Origin: Vicinamibacteria bacterium
GTDB lineage: Bacteria > Acidobacteriota > Vicinamibacteria > Fen-336
DNA length: 64,000 nucleotides
Direction: 5' to 3'
Assembly (NCBI GenBank): GCA_025994075.1
Contig: JAMQGV010000007.1
Span: 62,001-126,000, forward strand
Position 1 is the first letter of the stretch; every line of letters starts with the position of its first letter. The position numbers and the translations under genes are program-made. A model generated the notes under the pieces. That model saw nothing but the letters and a program-made list of their open reading frames with translations. It was not told the DNA's origin and did no database searches. Below are positions 52,798 to 61,065 of the stretch, in pieces.

Positions 52798-55700
52798 GTG
52801 CTGAAAGCGCGTGTCTCGACTTGCCTGCTGGCGCTTCTCGTTTGCCTCCCGGCTGGCGCCCAGTCCACCACCAGTTCGCTGACGGGCCGCGTCCGCGACA
52901 CCTCGGGCGCCGTTCTCCCCGGGGCGACCGTCAACGCCCGCCACGTCGACACGGGCCTGCTCCGCTCGGCGGTCACCGAGATCGACGGCCGGTACGTGAT
53001 CGCCGGCGCCCCGGTGGGCGAGTGGGAGCTGAAGGTCGAGATGTCCGGCTTCAAGCCGGCGAAGCGCGAAGGCCTGCGGGTGGTGCTGGGCGAGCCGCTG
53101 GTCACCGACTTCCAGCTCGAGCTGGGCTCGCTGCAGGACGAGGTCACGGTCACCGCCGAGGCGCCGCTGGTCCAGACCCGCTCGGGCGAGATGAGCTACC
53201 TCGTCTCCGAGCAGGCGATCCGCAACCTGCCGCTCAACGGCCGCAACTACACGGACCTCGCCTACCTGCAGCCCGGCGTCGTCAACTACCCTCACCGCGA
53301 CACCGGCTCGGTGGTCGCCCACGGCGTCGGCATGAGCGTCAACGGCCAGGATCCGCGCAGCAACGCCTACCTGCTCGACGGCACCCTGCTCAACGATTTC
53401 ACGAACGGCCCGGCCGGTTCCGCGGCGGGCACGTCGCTCGGCACCGAGACGATCCGCGAGTTCCGCGTCGAGACCAACGCCTACGGCGCCGAGTTCGGCC
53501 GCAACGCCGGCGGCCAGGTCCACGCCATCAGCAAGTCCGGCACCAACCGCTTCCACGGTTCGGCCTACGAGTACTTCCGCAACGACGCGCTCGACGCCGC
53601 GAACTACTTCGACCTGCCCGGCCAGAAGCCCGACTTCAATCGCCACCAGTTCGGCGCCACGATCGGCGGGCCGATCCGCAAGGACAAGACCTTCTTCTTC
53701 GTCGGATACGAGGCGCTGCGCGAGAACCTGGGCCGCACGATCTCGACCTCGGTGCCCGACGACAACGCCCGCCGCGGCTTCCTGCCCGACGGTAGCGGCG
53801 GCCTGCGCTTCGTCGGCGTCAGCCCGAACGTCGCACCGTACCTCTCGGCCTACCCGGTGGCGAACGGGGCGAGCCAGGGCGGCGGCCTAGCCGCCTACAC
53901 GTTCGTCTTCGACCAGGAGCTGGTGCAGGACTACTTCACGGCCCGCCTCGACCAGAACCTCGGCGACCACGACCAGCTCTTCGTCCGCTACACCCGCGAC
54001 GTGGCCGACCAGTACCTGCCGACGGACTTCCCGCAGTTCCCGCGCCGCTTCGTCTCCACGAACCAGTTCCTGACCGGCGAGTACCGCCGCGTGCAGTCCG
54101 ATCGCACGCTGCACACGTTCCGCCTGGGCTACTCGAGCACCCGCGTCGGCCAGGAGGTCGAGGCCAACGTGGGCCTCGGCGAGTTCGTGTCGGGCCGCGG
54201 CCTGATGGGCGGCATCGACGTCGGCGGCATCCCCGGGCGCTTCGGGCCCCAGACTTCGGTCAACGTCGACCTGCGCCAGAAGGTGTACGCGTTCGAGTAC
54301 GGCCTCACCCACAACCGCGGCCGCCACACGTTCAAGGCGGGGCTGCTCACCGAGCGCTACGTCGACGAGCTCTTCAACCCGACCTTCAGCCTCGGCATCT
54401 ACGTGTTCCCCAGCCTCGAGACGTTCATGCGCGGCACGCCGGTCCGCTTCATCGGCCTGACGCCGGAGGCCGACCTCGAGCGGCTGTGGAAGTTCTGGCT
54501 GATGGCAGGGTACGTCCAGGACGAGTGGCGCGTCGGCTCGAACCTGACGCTGAACCTCGGCCTGCGCTGGGAGGCCACCACTCAGCCGGCCGACGAGCAG
54601 GGCCGCGACTCGACGCTCGTCACGCTGCAGGACCCGACGCCGACGAGCGGCGTGCTGTACGAGAACCCGACCTGGGACAACTTCTCCCCGCGCGTCTCGT
54701 TCGCGTGGGACGTCACCGGAGACGGCCGCACCTCGGTGCGCGGCGGCTACGGGCTCTACTACAACACCAACGTCCAGCAGAACCTGATCGTGACGATCAC
54801 GAACCCCCCGGCCACGCCGCGGGCCGTGATCGCCAACCCGACCTTCCCGCAGCCCCCGTTCCAGCGCGCGGTCGCGAACACGATCCGGCCGATGCAGTAC
54901 GACCTGCAGACGCCGCGCGTGCACGTGTGGAACGTGGCGGTCCAGCGCGAGGTGATCCGTAACCTGTCGGTCACGCTCGGCTACGCCGGCTCGCGCGGCA
55001 TGAACCTGTACCGCAGCGGCGACGTGAACGTGCCGACGCCGCAGCTTCGCGACGACGGCAGCGTGTTCTGGGCGGCCGGCCTGCCGCGCCCGAACCGCAA
55101 CTTCGGCGTCATCGAGCAGAAGACCTCGGATGGCGACTCCTGGTACAACGCGCTGATCTTCGAGGTGAAGCGGCGCGCGGCGCGCGGGCTCTCGTTCCAG
55201 AGCTCCTACACGTTCTCGCGCAACATCGACACCACCCAGGCCTCGACCTTCTTCTCGGACGCGACGAACGGGACGACCTCGGCGTTCCCCGAGCCCTTCG
55301 GGATCGACTACAACCGCGGCCTCGCCGACTACCACGCCAAGCACAACTGGGTCTTCAACGTGACCTGGGATCTGCCGATCGCGCGCGGCTCGCGCACCTG
55401 GGGCGGCTGGCAGCTCGCCGCCATCGGCCAGATGAAGAGCGGCTACCCGCTCACGGTGTTCGTGGCGAACAACCGCTCCCGGTCGCAGTGGGGCCCGTCG
55501 ATCGGCCCCGGCCTCGGCCTCGACCGCCCCAACCTCGCCCCCGGCCGCACCCCGGAGAGCGCGGTCACCGGCAACCCGGACCAGTGGTTCGACCCCACGG
55601 CCTTCGTCCTCCCGGCGGCGGGCACCCTCGGCAACGCCGGCCGCGGCGCCTTCATCGGCCCCGATCTCAAGACGGTGGACGTCGCCCTGATCAAGCGCTT

Positions 55701-55905
55701 CCCGGTCGAGATCGGCGGCCGCGACACCAGCCTGGAGTTCCGCGTGGAGGTCTTCAACGTCTTCAACCGCGCGAACTTCGGCATCCCCAACCTGCAGGCC
55801 TTCACGGGTTCCGACAACGAGCCGATTCTCGGGACGTTCGGGCGGATTCGGAACACGGTGACGTCGGCGCGTCAGGTGCAGCTGGGGGTACGCGCGACCT
55901 TCTAG
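52798..55905 (+). CDS. Oar-type TonB-dependent outer-membrane receptor 2
   Basis: A 1035-residue protein with a short signal peptide (LLVCLPAGAQ), a carboxypeptidase-regulatory-like domain (~22-100; LTGRVRDTSGAVLPGATV, YVIAGAPVGEWELKVEMSGF), a plug (DEVTVTAEAPLV, IRNLPLNGRNYTDLAYLQPG, AYGAEFGRNAGGQVHAISKS) and a barrel ending QVQLGVRATF. The GTG at 52798 has GAGGAGGA about 10 nt upstream, better than the ATG at 52705. TAGAAT (52751-52756) is a plausible -10. Similarity to receptor 1 is in architecture, not close sequence. The stop overlaps the convergent glycosyltransferase stop (CTAG). Confidence 0.93.
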   Translation: MLKARVSTCLLALLVCLPAGAQSTTSSLTGRVRDTSGAVLPGATVNARHVDTGLLRSAVTEIDGRYVIAGAPVGEWELKVEMSGFKPAKREGLRVVLGEPLVTDFQLELGSLQDEVTVTAEAPLVQTRSGEMSYLVSEQAIRNLPLNGRNYTDLAYLQPGVVNYPHRDTGSVVAHGVGMSVNGQDPRSNAYLLDGTLLNDFTNGPAGSAAGTSLGTETIREFRVETNAYGAEFGRNAGGQVHAISKSGTNRFHGSAYEYFRNDALDAANYFDLPGQKPDFNRHQFGATIGGPIRKDKTFFFVGYEALRENLGRTISTSVPDDNARRGFLPDGSGGLRFVGVSPNVAPYLSAYPVANGASQGGGLAAYTFVFDQELVQDYFTARLDQNLGDHDQLFVRYTRDVADQYLPTDFPQFPRRFVSTNQFLTGEYRRVQSDRTLHTFRLGYSSTRVGQEVEANVGLGEFVSGRGLMGGIDVGGIPGRFGPQTSVNVDLRQKVYAFEYGLTHNRGRHTFKAGLLTERYVDELFNPTFSLGIYVFPSLETFMRGTPVRFIGLTPEADLERLWKFWLMAGYVQDEWRVGSNLTLNLGLRWEATTQPADEQGRDSTLVTLQDPTPTSGVLYENPTWDNFSPRVSFAWDVTGDGRTSVRGGYGLYYNTNVQQNLIVTITNPPATPRAVIANPTFPQPPFQRAVANTIRPMQYDLQTPRVHVWNVAVQREVIRNLSVTLGYAGSRGMNLYRSGDVNVPTPQLRDDGSVFWAAGLPRPNRNFGVIEQKTSDGDSWYNALIFEVKRRAARGLSFQSSYTFSRNIDTTQASTFFSDATNGTTSAFPEPFGIDYNRGLADYHAKHNWVFNVTWDLPIARGSRTWGGWQLAAIGQMKSGYPLTVFVANNRSRSQWGPSIGPGLGLDRPNLAPGRTPESAVTGNPDQWFDPTAFVLPAAGTLGNAGRGAFIGPDLKTVDVALIKRFPVEIGGRDTSLEFRVEVFNVFNRANFGIPNLQAFTGSDNEPILGTFGRIRNTVTSARQVQLGVRATF

Positions 55906-57140
55906 GCGGAGCTTCTTCCGGCAACCTGCGACAGGTACCGCTCCATCTGGGAAGTCACCGTCTCGATGTCGAACCCCGAGGTCATCGTGTCGCGAGCCTC
56001 GGCACCCAGACGCCATGCCAGCCCGGCCTCGTCGAGGAGGCGCTCCACGGCAGCAGTGATCGCCTGCGGGTCCTCGGCCGGGACGACCAGAGCGTTCTTG
56101 TCGTGCCGAAGGACCTCACCGCTTCCCCCGGCCGTGGTGCTCACGACCGCCATGCCGCAGGACATCGCACCCAGGAGCGCCATCGACGTGGCTTCGCGGT
56201 GCCACGACGGGAACAGGAACACGTCGTGGGCCGCATAGACCTCGGGAAGCCGGTCGTTCGGAACGGGGTCGGCAAAGCGGACGACATCCCCTAGCCCGAG
56301 CCGGGCGACCTGGTCACGTAGCCCCGGAGCGTAGTCGAAGGGGAAACCCGGGATCCCGACGACCGTCAGGCGCACCGGGCGCTTGCGAGAAACGAGCCTT
56401 TCTACGGCTTCGATCGCGATGTGGGCGCCCTTCTCCGGAACCAGGCGCCCCACGTAGAGCAGGGACAGCCCGTCCGGACGCTCGGCGAGGGGGCGCGCCG
56501 TGAAGCGACTGGTGTCGATCCCGCTGTAGATGACTCGCGAATCGGGGAGCCGGAACCCCGTCTCGAGATACTCCTGCCGGGTGAACTCCGACCCGAAGAC
56601 CGCATGGTCGAGCCGAAGCTCGGATTGTTCCAGAGCGCGGTCCCAGTCACGGTCCAGTGCCCGCATTCCCGTTCTAACGCACCGCTTGAGCAGGTCGTTG
56701 AGCCGGTTTCCTCCGGGCCGGGCCCAAGTCGCGCACCATTCGTGGTGGTAGTGCAGGTGAGTCTTCAGCCAGATTCCGTGGAGGTTGGCGACGACGGGCA
56801 CGTGGATCGCGGCGATGCCCCGGTGCAGGGACCCGAAGAGCCAGAGCATCGACCAGGTCGACACGAGATCGGGCCTGAATGAGGCGACGGTTCGCCGCAA
56901 GAGCGCGGCATCCGAGCGCTCCCACCATGTGTGTTGGAGCAGCCGGGGCGATGTGTGGGGCAGGTGAAGTCTCCGCACGATCCCCGGTTCGCGCTCCCGC
57001 CCGGTCGCCCGATAGTCCGAGGTCAAGACCAGGCACTCGTGACCCCGCGCGGCGAGACGGTGAACCACGTCGTGACAGAGGACCTCGTAGCCGCCGACCA
57101 GGTACGGGGGATATCGGTCCGTGACGAAAAGGAGGCGCAC
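55902..57140 (-). CDS. Glycosyltransferase family 4
   Basis: A 412-residue GT-B enzyme: VRLLFVTDRYPPYLVGGYEV, LVSTWSMLWLFGSL, VVANLHGIWLKTHLHYH, FGSEFTRQEYLETGF, IYSGIDTSRFTA, SLLYVGRLVPEKGAHIAIEA and the donor motif FLFPSWHREATSMALLGAMSCG. GTG at 57140 lies 2 nt after the epimerase stop, so the two are an operon. It probably elongates the O-antigen-like glycan exported by the adjacent Wzm/Wzt. Confidence 0.92.
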   Translation of the reverse strand: MRLLFVTDRYPPYLVGGYEVLCHDVVHRLAARGHECLVLTSDYRATGREREPGIVRRLHLPHTSPRLLQHTWWERSDAALLRRTVASFRPDLVSTWSMLWLFGSLHRGIAAIHVPVVANLHGIWLKTHLHYHHEWCATWARPGGNRLNDLLKRCVRTGMRALDRDWDRALEQSELRLDHAVFGSEFTRQEYLETGFRLPDSRVIYSGIDTSRFTARPLAERPDGLSLLYVGRLVPEKGAHIAIEAVERLVSRKRPVRLTVVGIPGFPFDYAPGLRDQVARLGLGDVVRFADPVPNDRLPEVYAAHDVFLFPSWHREATSMALLGAMSCGMAVVSTTAGGSGEVLRHDKNALVVPAEDPQAITAAVERLLDEAGLAWRLGAEARDTMTSGFDIETVTSQMERYLSQVAGRSSA

Positions 57141-57142
57141 TG

Positions 57143-58081
57143 TCAGGCTCGATCTGTACTGGCAGCTCGTGCCTCCGCCCGCAGCCAGTTCCACGTGCGC
57201 TCGATGCCTGCGTCCAGCGGCGTCCGCGGTCTCCACCCCAGGACCGCTTCGGCGTGACGCACGTCGAGCACGTTGCTGTGGGGGTCGACAGGCCGAGCCG
57301 GACCGTAATGCACGCGCAGCGGTCGTCCCGTGATCCGGCCAACGAGCGAGATCACGTCGTTGACGGCGATGCCTTGCCCGCCCCCGAGATTGAAGATCCC
57401 CGAGGCACCGCGCTCGACCGCAGTGACGATCGCTTCGGCCAGATCCCCGACGTAGAAGAAGTCACGGATCACCGTGCCGTCGCCCCAGATCGGCAGCGGC
57501 TCGGCCCGGAGGGTTGCGGCCAGGGCGGCCGAGATCAAGCCAACCCGTTGTCGGCCGAGCTGGCGCTCCCCGTAGGGGTTCGAGGGCCTGAAAATCGTGA
57601 ACTCCAGGCCGTGCAATCGGTGAAAGAGCTGGATGTACTTCTCCGTCGCGAGCTTCACGATCCCGTAGGAGGACAGCGGATCGGTCGGGTGACTCTCGTC
57701 GATCGACGGCCGGACCTGGTCGCCGTAGATCGCTCCTCCGCTAGACAGGAAGATGATCCGCCGGCAGCGTGCCTCCCGCATCATCTCGAGCAAGCGGAGT
57801 GTTCCGACCAGGTTGCCGGTCACGTCCTCGGCCGGTTCGATGCCTGGCGTAGCCGGCGCGCTGGACGAGATCAGGTGAACGACGACGTCGATGCCCACCA
57901 CGGCGTTTCGCAGCGCGACGACATCTCGCAAGTCCCCGTATGTGCGTTCGATCGCCGGCGAGGGCTGGCGGTGCCGTTCGGGGCTGCGATCGAAGACCCG
58001 AACCTCGTGCCCAGCCTGCAGCAGGGCATCGGTCAGATGGGAGCCGATGAAGCCATTGCCTCCAAGGACGCAGAATCTCAA
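57143..58081 (-). CDS. NAD-dependent nucleotide-sugar epimerase/dehydratase
   Basis: A 312-residue extended SDR protein: FCVLGGNGFIGSHLTDALL (NAD site), HLISSSAP, FLSSGGAIYGD, SYGIVKLATEKYI (Tyr-x-x-x-Lys catalytic pair), FRPSNPYGERQ, WGDGTVIRDFFYVGDLAEAI. It resembles UDP-glucose 4-epimerase-like enzymes, but dehydratase or reductase activity cannot be excluded. The likely start is TTG at 58081; an ATG at 58162 would add 27 residues of poor quality. Neighbours imply it makes a sugar donor for the exported polymer. Confidence 0.9.
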   Translation of the reverse strand: MRFCVLGGNGFIGSHLTDALLQAGHEVRVFDRSPERHRQPSPAIERTYGDLRDVVALRNAVVGIDVVVHLISSSAPATPGIEPAEDVTGNLVGTLRLLEMMREARCRRIIFLSSGGAIYGDQVRPSIDESHPTDPLSSYGIVKLATEKYIQLFHRLHGLEFTIFRPSNPYGERQLGRQRVGLISAALAATLRAEPLPIWGDGTVIRDFFYVGDLAEAIVTAVERGASGIFNLGGGQGIAVNDVISLVGRITGRPLRVHYGPARPVDPHSNVLDVRHAEAVLGWRPRTPLDAGIERTWNWLRAEARAASTDRA

Positions 58082-58091
58082 GGTGCCGGAT

Positions 58092-58120
58092 CTTACAGTC
58101 TCGCCTCTTGTCGCTACACT
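58092..58120 (+). promoter_or_regulatory. Candidate wzm-wzt promoter
   Basis: CTTACA (58092-58097) and TACACT (58115-58120) are separated by 17 nt, in the spacer between the divergent epimerase and wzm. A transcript starting near 58127 would carry about 47 nt before the wzm GTG, including a 13-codon reading frame. Confidence 0.5.
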
Positions 58121-58135
58121 TACGGCCCTCAGGCA

Positions 58136-58177
58136 ATGGGACTCCTTGACTCGCTGCGCCACGGGACGGCCGAGTGA
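58136..58177 (+). other. Short upstream reading frame overlapping wzm
   Basis: An ATG at 58136 opens a 13-codon frame (MGLLDSLRHGTAE) whose TGA overlaps the wzm GTG in GTGA. It could couple ribosomes onto wzm, which lacks a clear Shine-Dalgarno, or be chance. There is no convincing ribosome-binding site before it. Confidence 0.35.
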
Positions 58178-59004
58178 TCGACCAGGTCTCGACGCACGTT
58201 CGTATCACCCCCCAGCTCAGGACTCTTGGAGAGGAGGCCCTGGAAACGTGGAGGTTCCGGGAAGTCCTCCAAGTGCTCGTCTGGCGCGACCTGCGGGTGC
58301 GATACCGGCAGACGGCCATCGGGGCGGCCTGGATTCTCGTCCAGCCGTTGCTGCTGGCTTCGGTGGCGACGCTGGTCTTCGGGCGGATGCGAGGGCTGGC
58401 CGGCGACGGCGTGCCCTACCCGCTCTTCGCCTACCTCGGACTCTGGCTCTGGGGCTTCTTCGGGGCCGCCCTGACGGGCGCGGCCAACAGCCTCGTCGGC
58501 CATTCCCAGCTCCTCGGGAAGGTGTACCTGCCTCCGGTCATCGTGCCGGTGGCCAGCATCGCCACGCGTCTCGTCGATCTGGCAGTCGGCCTGCCGGTGC
58601 TCCTGGGCATGATGTGGTTCCACGGCGTCGCCGTGACGCCCGGGGTGCTCGGGGCAGCCGGCCTGCTCGTCGTCCTCGTGGCGTTGTGCCTGGGGCTCGG
58701 CCTCGTGGCGGCGAGCCTGATGGTTCGCTTCCGGGACGTTGGCCAGGTGCTTCCGTTCGCGCTCCAGATCGGGCTCTTCGCCACGCCGGTCGTGTATTCG
58801 GTGCAGTTGTTCCCGCCCCACGTTCGGGCGTGGGTCTACCTGAACCCCCTGGCGGGGCTCTTCGAGGGGATCCGGGCCGGTCTCTTCGCGTCCCCGGTCG
58901 AGCCGTTCGGCCTCACCGTGGCGTTCGGCTGGACTGTCTTGGCGCTGTGGGGCGGCATCAAGGCCTTCCGGGCCGCGGAGCGGAGCCTCGTCGATGCCCT
59001 CTGA
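58174..59004 (+). CDS. wzm: ABC-2 polysaccharide exporter permease
   Basis: A 276-residue permease with six hydrophobic segments: RYRQTAIGAAWILVQPLLLA near the N-terminus, YLGLWLWGFFGAALTGAANS, KVYLPPVIVPVASIATRLVD and YLNPLAGLFEGIRAGLFA, all typical of O-antigen/teichoic-acid exporters. With Wzt it moves undecaprenyl-linked glycan across the inner membrane. The start is GTG at 58174. The last 11 nt overlap the wzt start. Confidence 0.94.
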   Translation: MIDQVSTHVRITPQLRTLGEEALETWRFREVLQVLVWRDLRVRYRQTAIGAAWILVQPLLLASVATLVFGRMRGLAGDGVPYPLFAYLGLWLWGFFGAALTGAANSLVGHSQLLGKVYLPPVIVPVASIATRLVDLAVGLPVLLGMMWFHGVAVTPGVLGAAGLLVVLVALCLGLGLVAASLMVRFRDVGQVLPFALQIGLFATPVVYSVQLFPPHVRAWVYLNPLAGLFEGIRAGLFASPVEPFGLTVAFGWTVLALWGGIKAFRAAERSLVDAL

Positions 59005-60295
59005 GCGCCCCGTCGTCATTCGTGCCCAGGGCCTCGGCAAGGAGTACCCGCTCGGCCTTTCGCGGCCGGGCGGCACCTTGCGCGACCTCCTCGCCTCGGC
59101 TTTCCGCCGTCGCCGTCGACCTTCGCACACCGCGCATCCCTCCGGGCGAACGCACTGGGCCCTTCGCGACGTCGACCTGGAGATCCGCGAGGGCGAGATC
59201 ATCGGCCTGGTCGGTGCGAACGGAGCCGGCAAGTCCACGCTGCTCAAGATCCTCTCCAGGATCGTCTACCCGTCCACGGGATGGGCGGAAGTGCGTGGCC
59301 GGGTGGGCAGCCTGCTGGAAGTGGGTACCGGGTTCCACCCCGAGCTGACCGGTCGCGAGAACGTCTACCTGAGCGGCGCCCTGCTCGGCATGCGCCGGGA
59401 CGAGATCCGACAGCAGTTCGAGGAGATCGTCGCGTTCGCGGAAGTGCAGGAGTACATCGACACGCCGGTCAAGCACTACTCGAGCGGAATGTACCTGCGG
59501 CTGGGCTTCGCGGTGGCGGCGCACCTCAAGCCCGAGATCCTCATGGTCGACGAGGTCCTCGCCGTCGGAGACGTCGGCTTCCAGCGCAAGTGTCTGGGCA
59601 AGATGAGCCAAGTCTCCGACTCGGGCCGCACGGTCATCTTCGTGAGCCACAACATGGCCGCCGTCACGCGGCTGTGCAGCCGCGCGTACTGGCTCCACAG
59701 GGGCCAGGTGCGCCTGGCCGGAGACGCTCGAGAGGTGGTCTCGGCGTACCTGAACGAGATGGCCCCCGGCGTGCCCCACCGCGAGTGGGGAGAAGACGGC
59801 CCTGGCGATGCCGACATTCGGCTGCTCGCCGTCTCGGTCGCGCCTTCGGGCGATGCGGGCGCCGGAGCCCCGCTGACCCAGGACCGCGCGCTCGACGTGA
59901 AGATCCGCTACCGGGTGCTGCGCGCCCTGCCCGACTGCAACGTGGGGCTCGAGGTCAAGTCCGGCGATGGCACCACCGTGTTCTCGAGCTTCGACTCCGA
60001 CCTGGGTGGAACGGACGGGCAACCTCGCGCCGCGGGGGTTTTCAGCGCCACCTGCAGCATCCCTGGCGGGTTGCTGAACGAAGGACGATACACCCTGAGC
60101 TTCGTCGGTGGCATACCCTTCGTGACTCTCGCCTTTCGAGTCGATGACGCACTGTCGATCGAGATCAGCCCCGCGCTCCCCGCCGCGGGGCAGGCGAGCC
60201 GCTTGCCGGTCAGGCGCCCAGGAGTCGTCGCACCACGACTCCACTGGGCGACAAACACAGAGGCGTCGGGTGGAGCGGCCTTGGACGCGAGCTAG
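58994..60295 (+). CDS. wzt: ABC polysaccharide exporter ATP-binding protein with C-terminal carbohydrate-binding domain
   Basis: The 433-residue protein has Walker A GANGAGKST (~74-82), the signature loop HYSSGMYLRLGF, Walker B ILMVDEVLAVGD and switch His in FVSHNMAAV. Residues ~250-410 form a Wzt-C-like beta domain (VKIRYRVLRALPDCNVGLEV, GLLNEGRYTLSFVGG), which in O-antigen exporters recognises the chain-terminating modification. The modified end may be made by the neighbouring methyltransferase, an inference. A Ser/Ala-rich tail ends the protein. Its stop overlaps the convergent methyltransferase stop (CTAG). Confidence 0.95.
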   Translation: MPSERPVVIRAQGLGKEYPLGLSRPGGTLRDLLASAFRRRRRPSHTAHPSGRTHWALRDVDLEIREGEIIGLVGANGAGKSTLLKILSRIVYPSTGWAEVRGRVGSLLEVGTGFHPELTGRENVYLSGALLGMRRDEIRQQFEEIVAFAEVQEYIDTPVKHYSSGMYLRLGFAVAAHLKPEILMVDEVLAVGDVGFQRKCLGKMSQVSDSGRTVIFVSHNMAAVTRLCSRAYWLHRGQVRLAGDAREVVSAYLNEMAPGVPHREWGEDGPGDADIRLLAVSVAPSGDAGAGAPLTQDRALDVKIRYRVLRALPDCNVGLEVKSGDGTTVFSSFDSDLGGTDGQPRAAGVFSATCSIPGGLLNEGRYTLSFVGGIPFVTLAFRVDDALSIEISPALPAAGQASRLPVRRPGVVAPRLHWATNTEASGGAALDAS

Positions 60296-61038
60296 CTCGC
60301 ACAGGCTCGAGTTCCCACACCGATGAGGTTGACCGTCTGGATCGACGGAACGGCTCCTTCCATCAGGTGAACGTGCAGCTCGTTGAGAAGCCAACGCGCG
60401 AACCGATCGCGAAGGTGCCATGCCAATCGCTCCCTTCGCGACCTGAACGACCGGATCACACGGCGTTCATGGGGAAGCAGTCGGATCGACTTGAAGCCGA
60501 CGGCATCCAGCAACTGGGTCAGGCTCCATTCGCTGAACAGGCGCTTGTGGGTCAGATCGCCGTAGCGAGTCATGAGGGTGGGCAGGCAGGCCGCGTTCGG
60601 CACGCTGACGATGACCCGCCCCCCGGGTGCTAGCGCGTCGCGCACAGACCCGAGGAGTGGCAGCAACTCGGAGTCGGGAACGTGCTCGAGGACGTTGAGC
60701 ATGACGATGGCCCCGAACTCGGCTCGGTGGGAACTGAGATAGGGAATCGCCGCTGTGTGCTCCACAGCAGGCGTGACGGTGCCATGGCACACCTCGACCT
60801 GCCTGCGCCCAGCCTCGATTCCCCGGTAAGTGGTGTACCCGCTCTGTCGCAAGAAGTACAGGAAGTGACCGAAGCCGCACCCGATGTCGAGGATGGGAAC
60901 GGTCTTGTCTTCGGGGAGCAGCGGGCCGAATACGGAGGAATAGTGCCTTGCCTGTTTCTCGTATCGCTCAGCGCTTGGCGGCGCGCCTTGCGCCAAGTGC
61001 GATTCGTAGTGATCGTACAGGTACTGGTCGAGGTCCAT
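60292..61038 (-). CDS. SAM-dependent methyltransferase, class I
   Basis: A 248-residue enzyme: ILDIGCGFGHFLYFLRQSG (motif I), YRGIEAGRRQVEVC, FGAIVMLNVLEHVPDSELL and GGRVIVSVPNA. DIGCGFGHFLYFLR and the N-terminal DQYLYDHYESHL are similar to enzymes of glycan clusters that methylate the non-reducing end. It follows asnB copy 2 on the same strand after 27 nt. Target is inferred from context. Confidence 0.9.
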   Translation of the reverse strand: MDLDQYLYDHYESHLAQGAPPSAERYEKQARHYSSVFGPLLPEDKTVPILDIGCGFGHFLYFLRQSGYTTYRGIEAGRRQVEVCHGTVTPAVEHTAAIPYLSSHRAEFGAIVMLNVLEHVPDSELLPLLGSVRDALAPGGRVIVSVPNAACLPTLMTRYGDLTHKRLFSEWSLTQLLDAVGFKSIRLLPHERRVIRSFRSRRERLAWHLRDRFARWLLNELHVHLMEGAVPSIQTVNLIGVGTRACAS

Positions 61039-61065
61039 GAGTCCGGCCTCCGTGGTATCGCGTTG

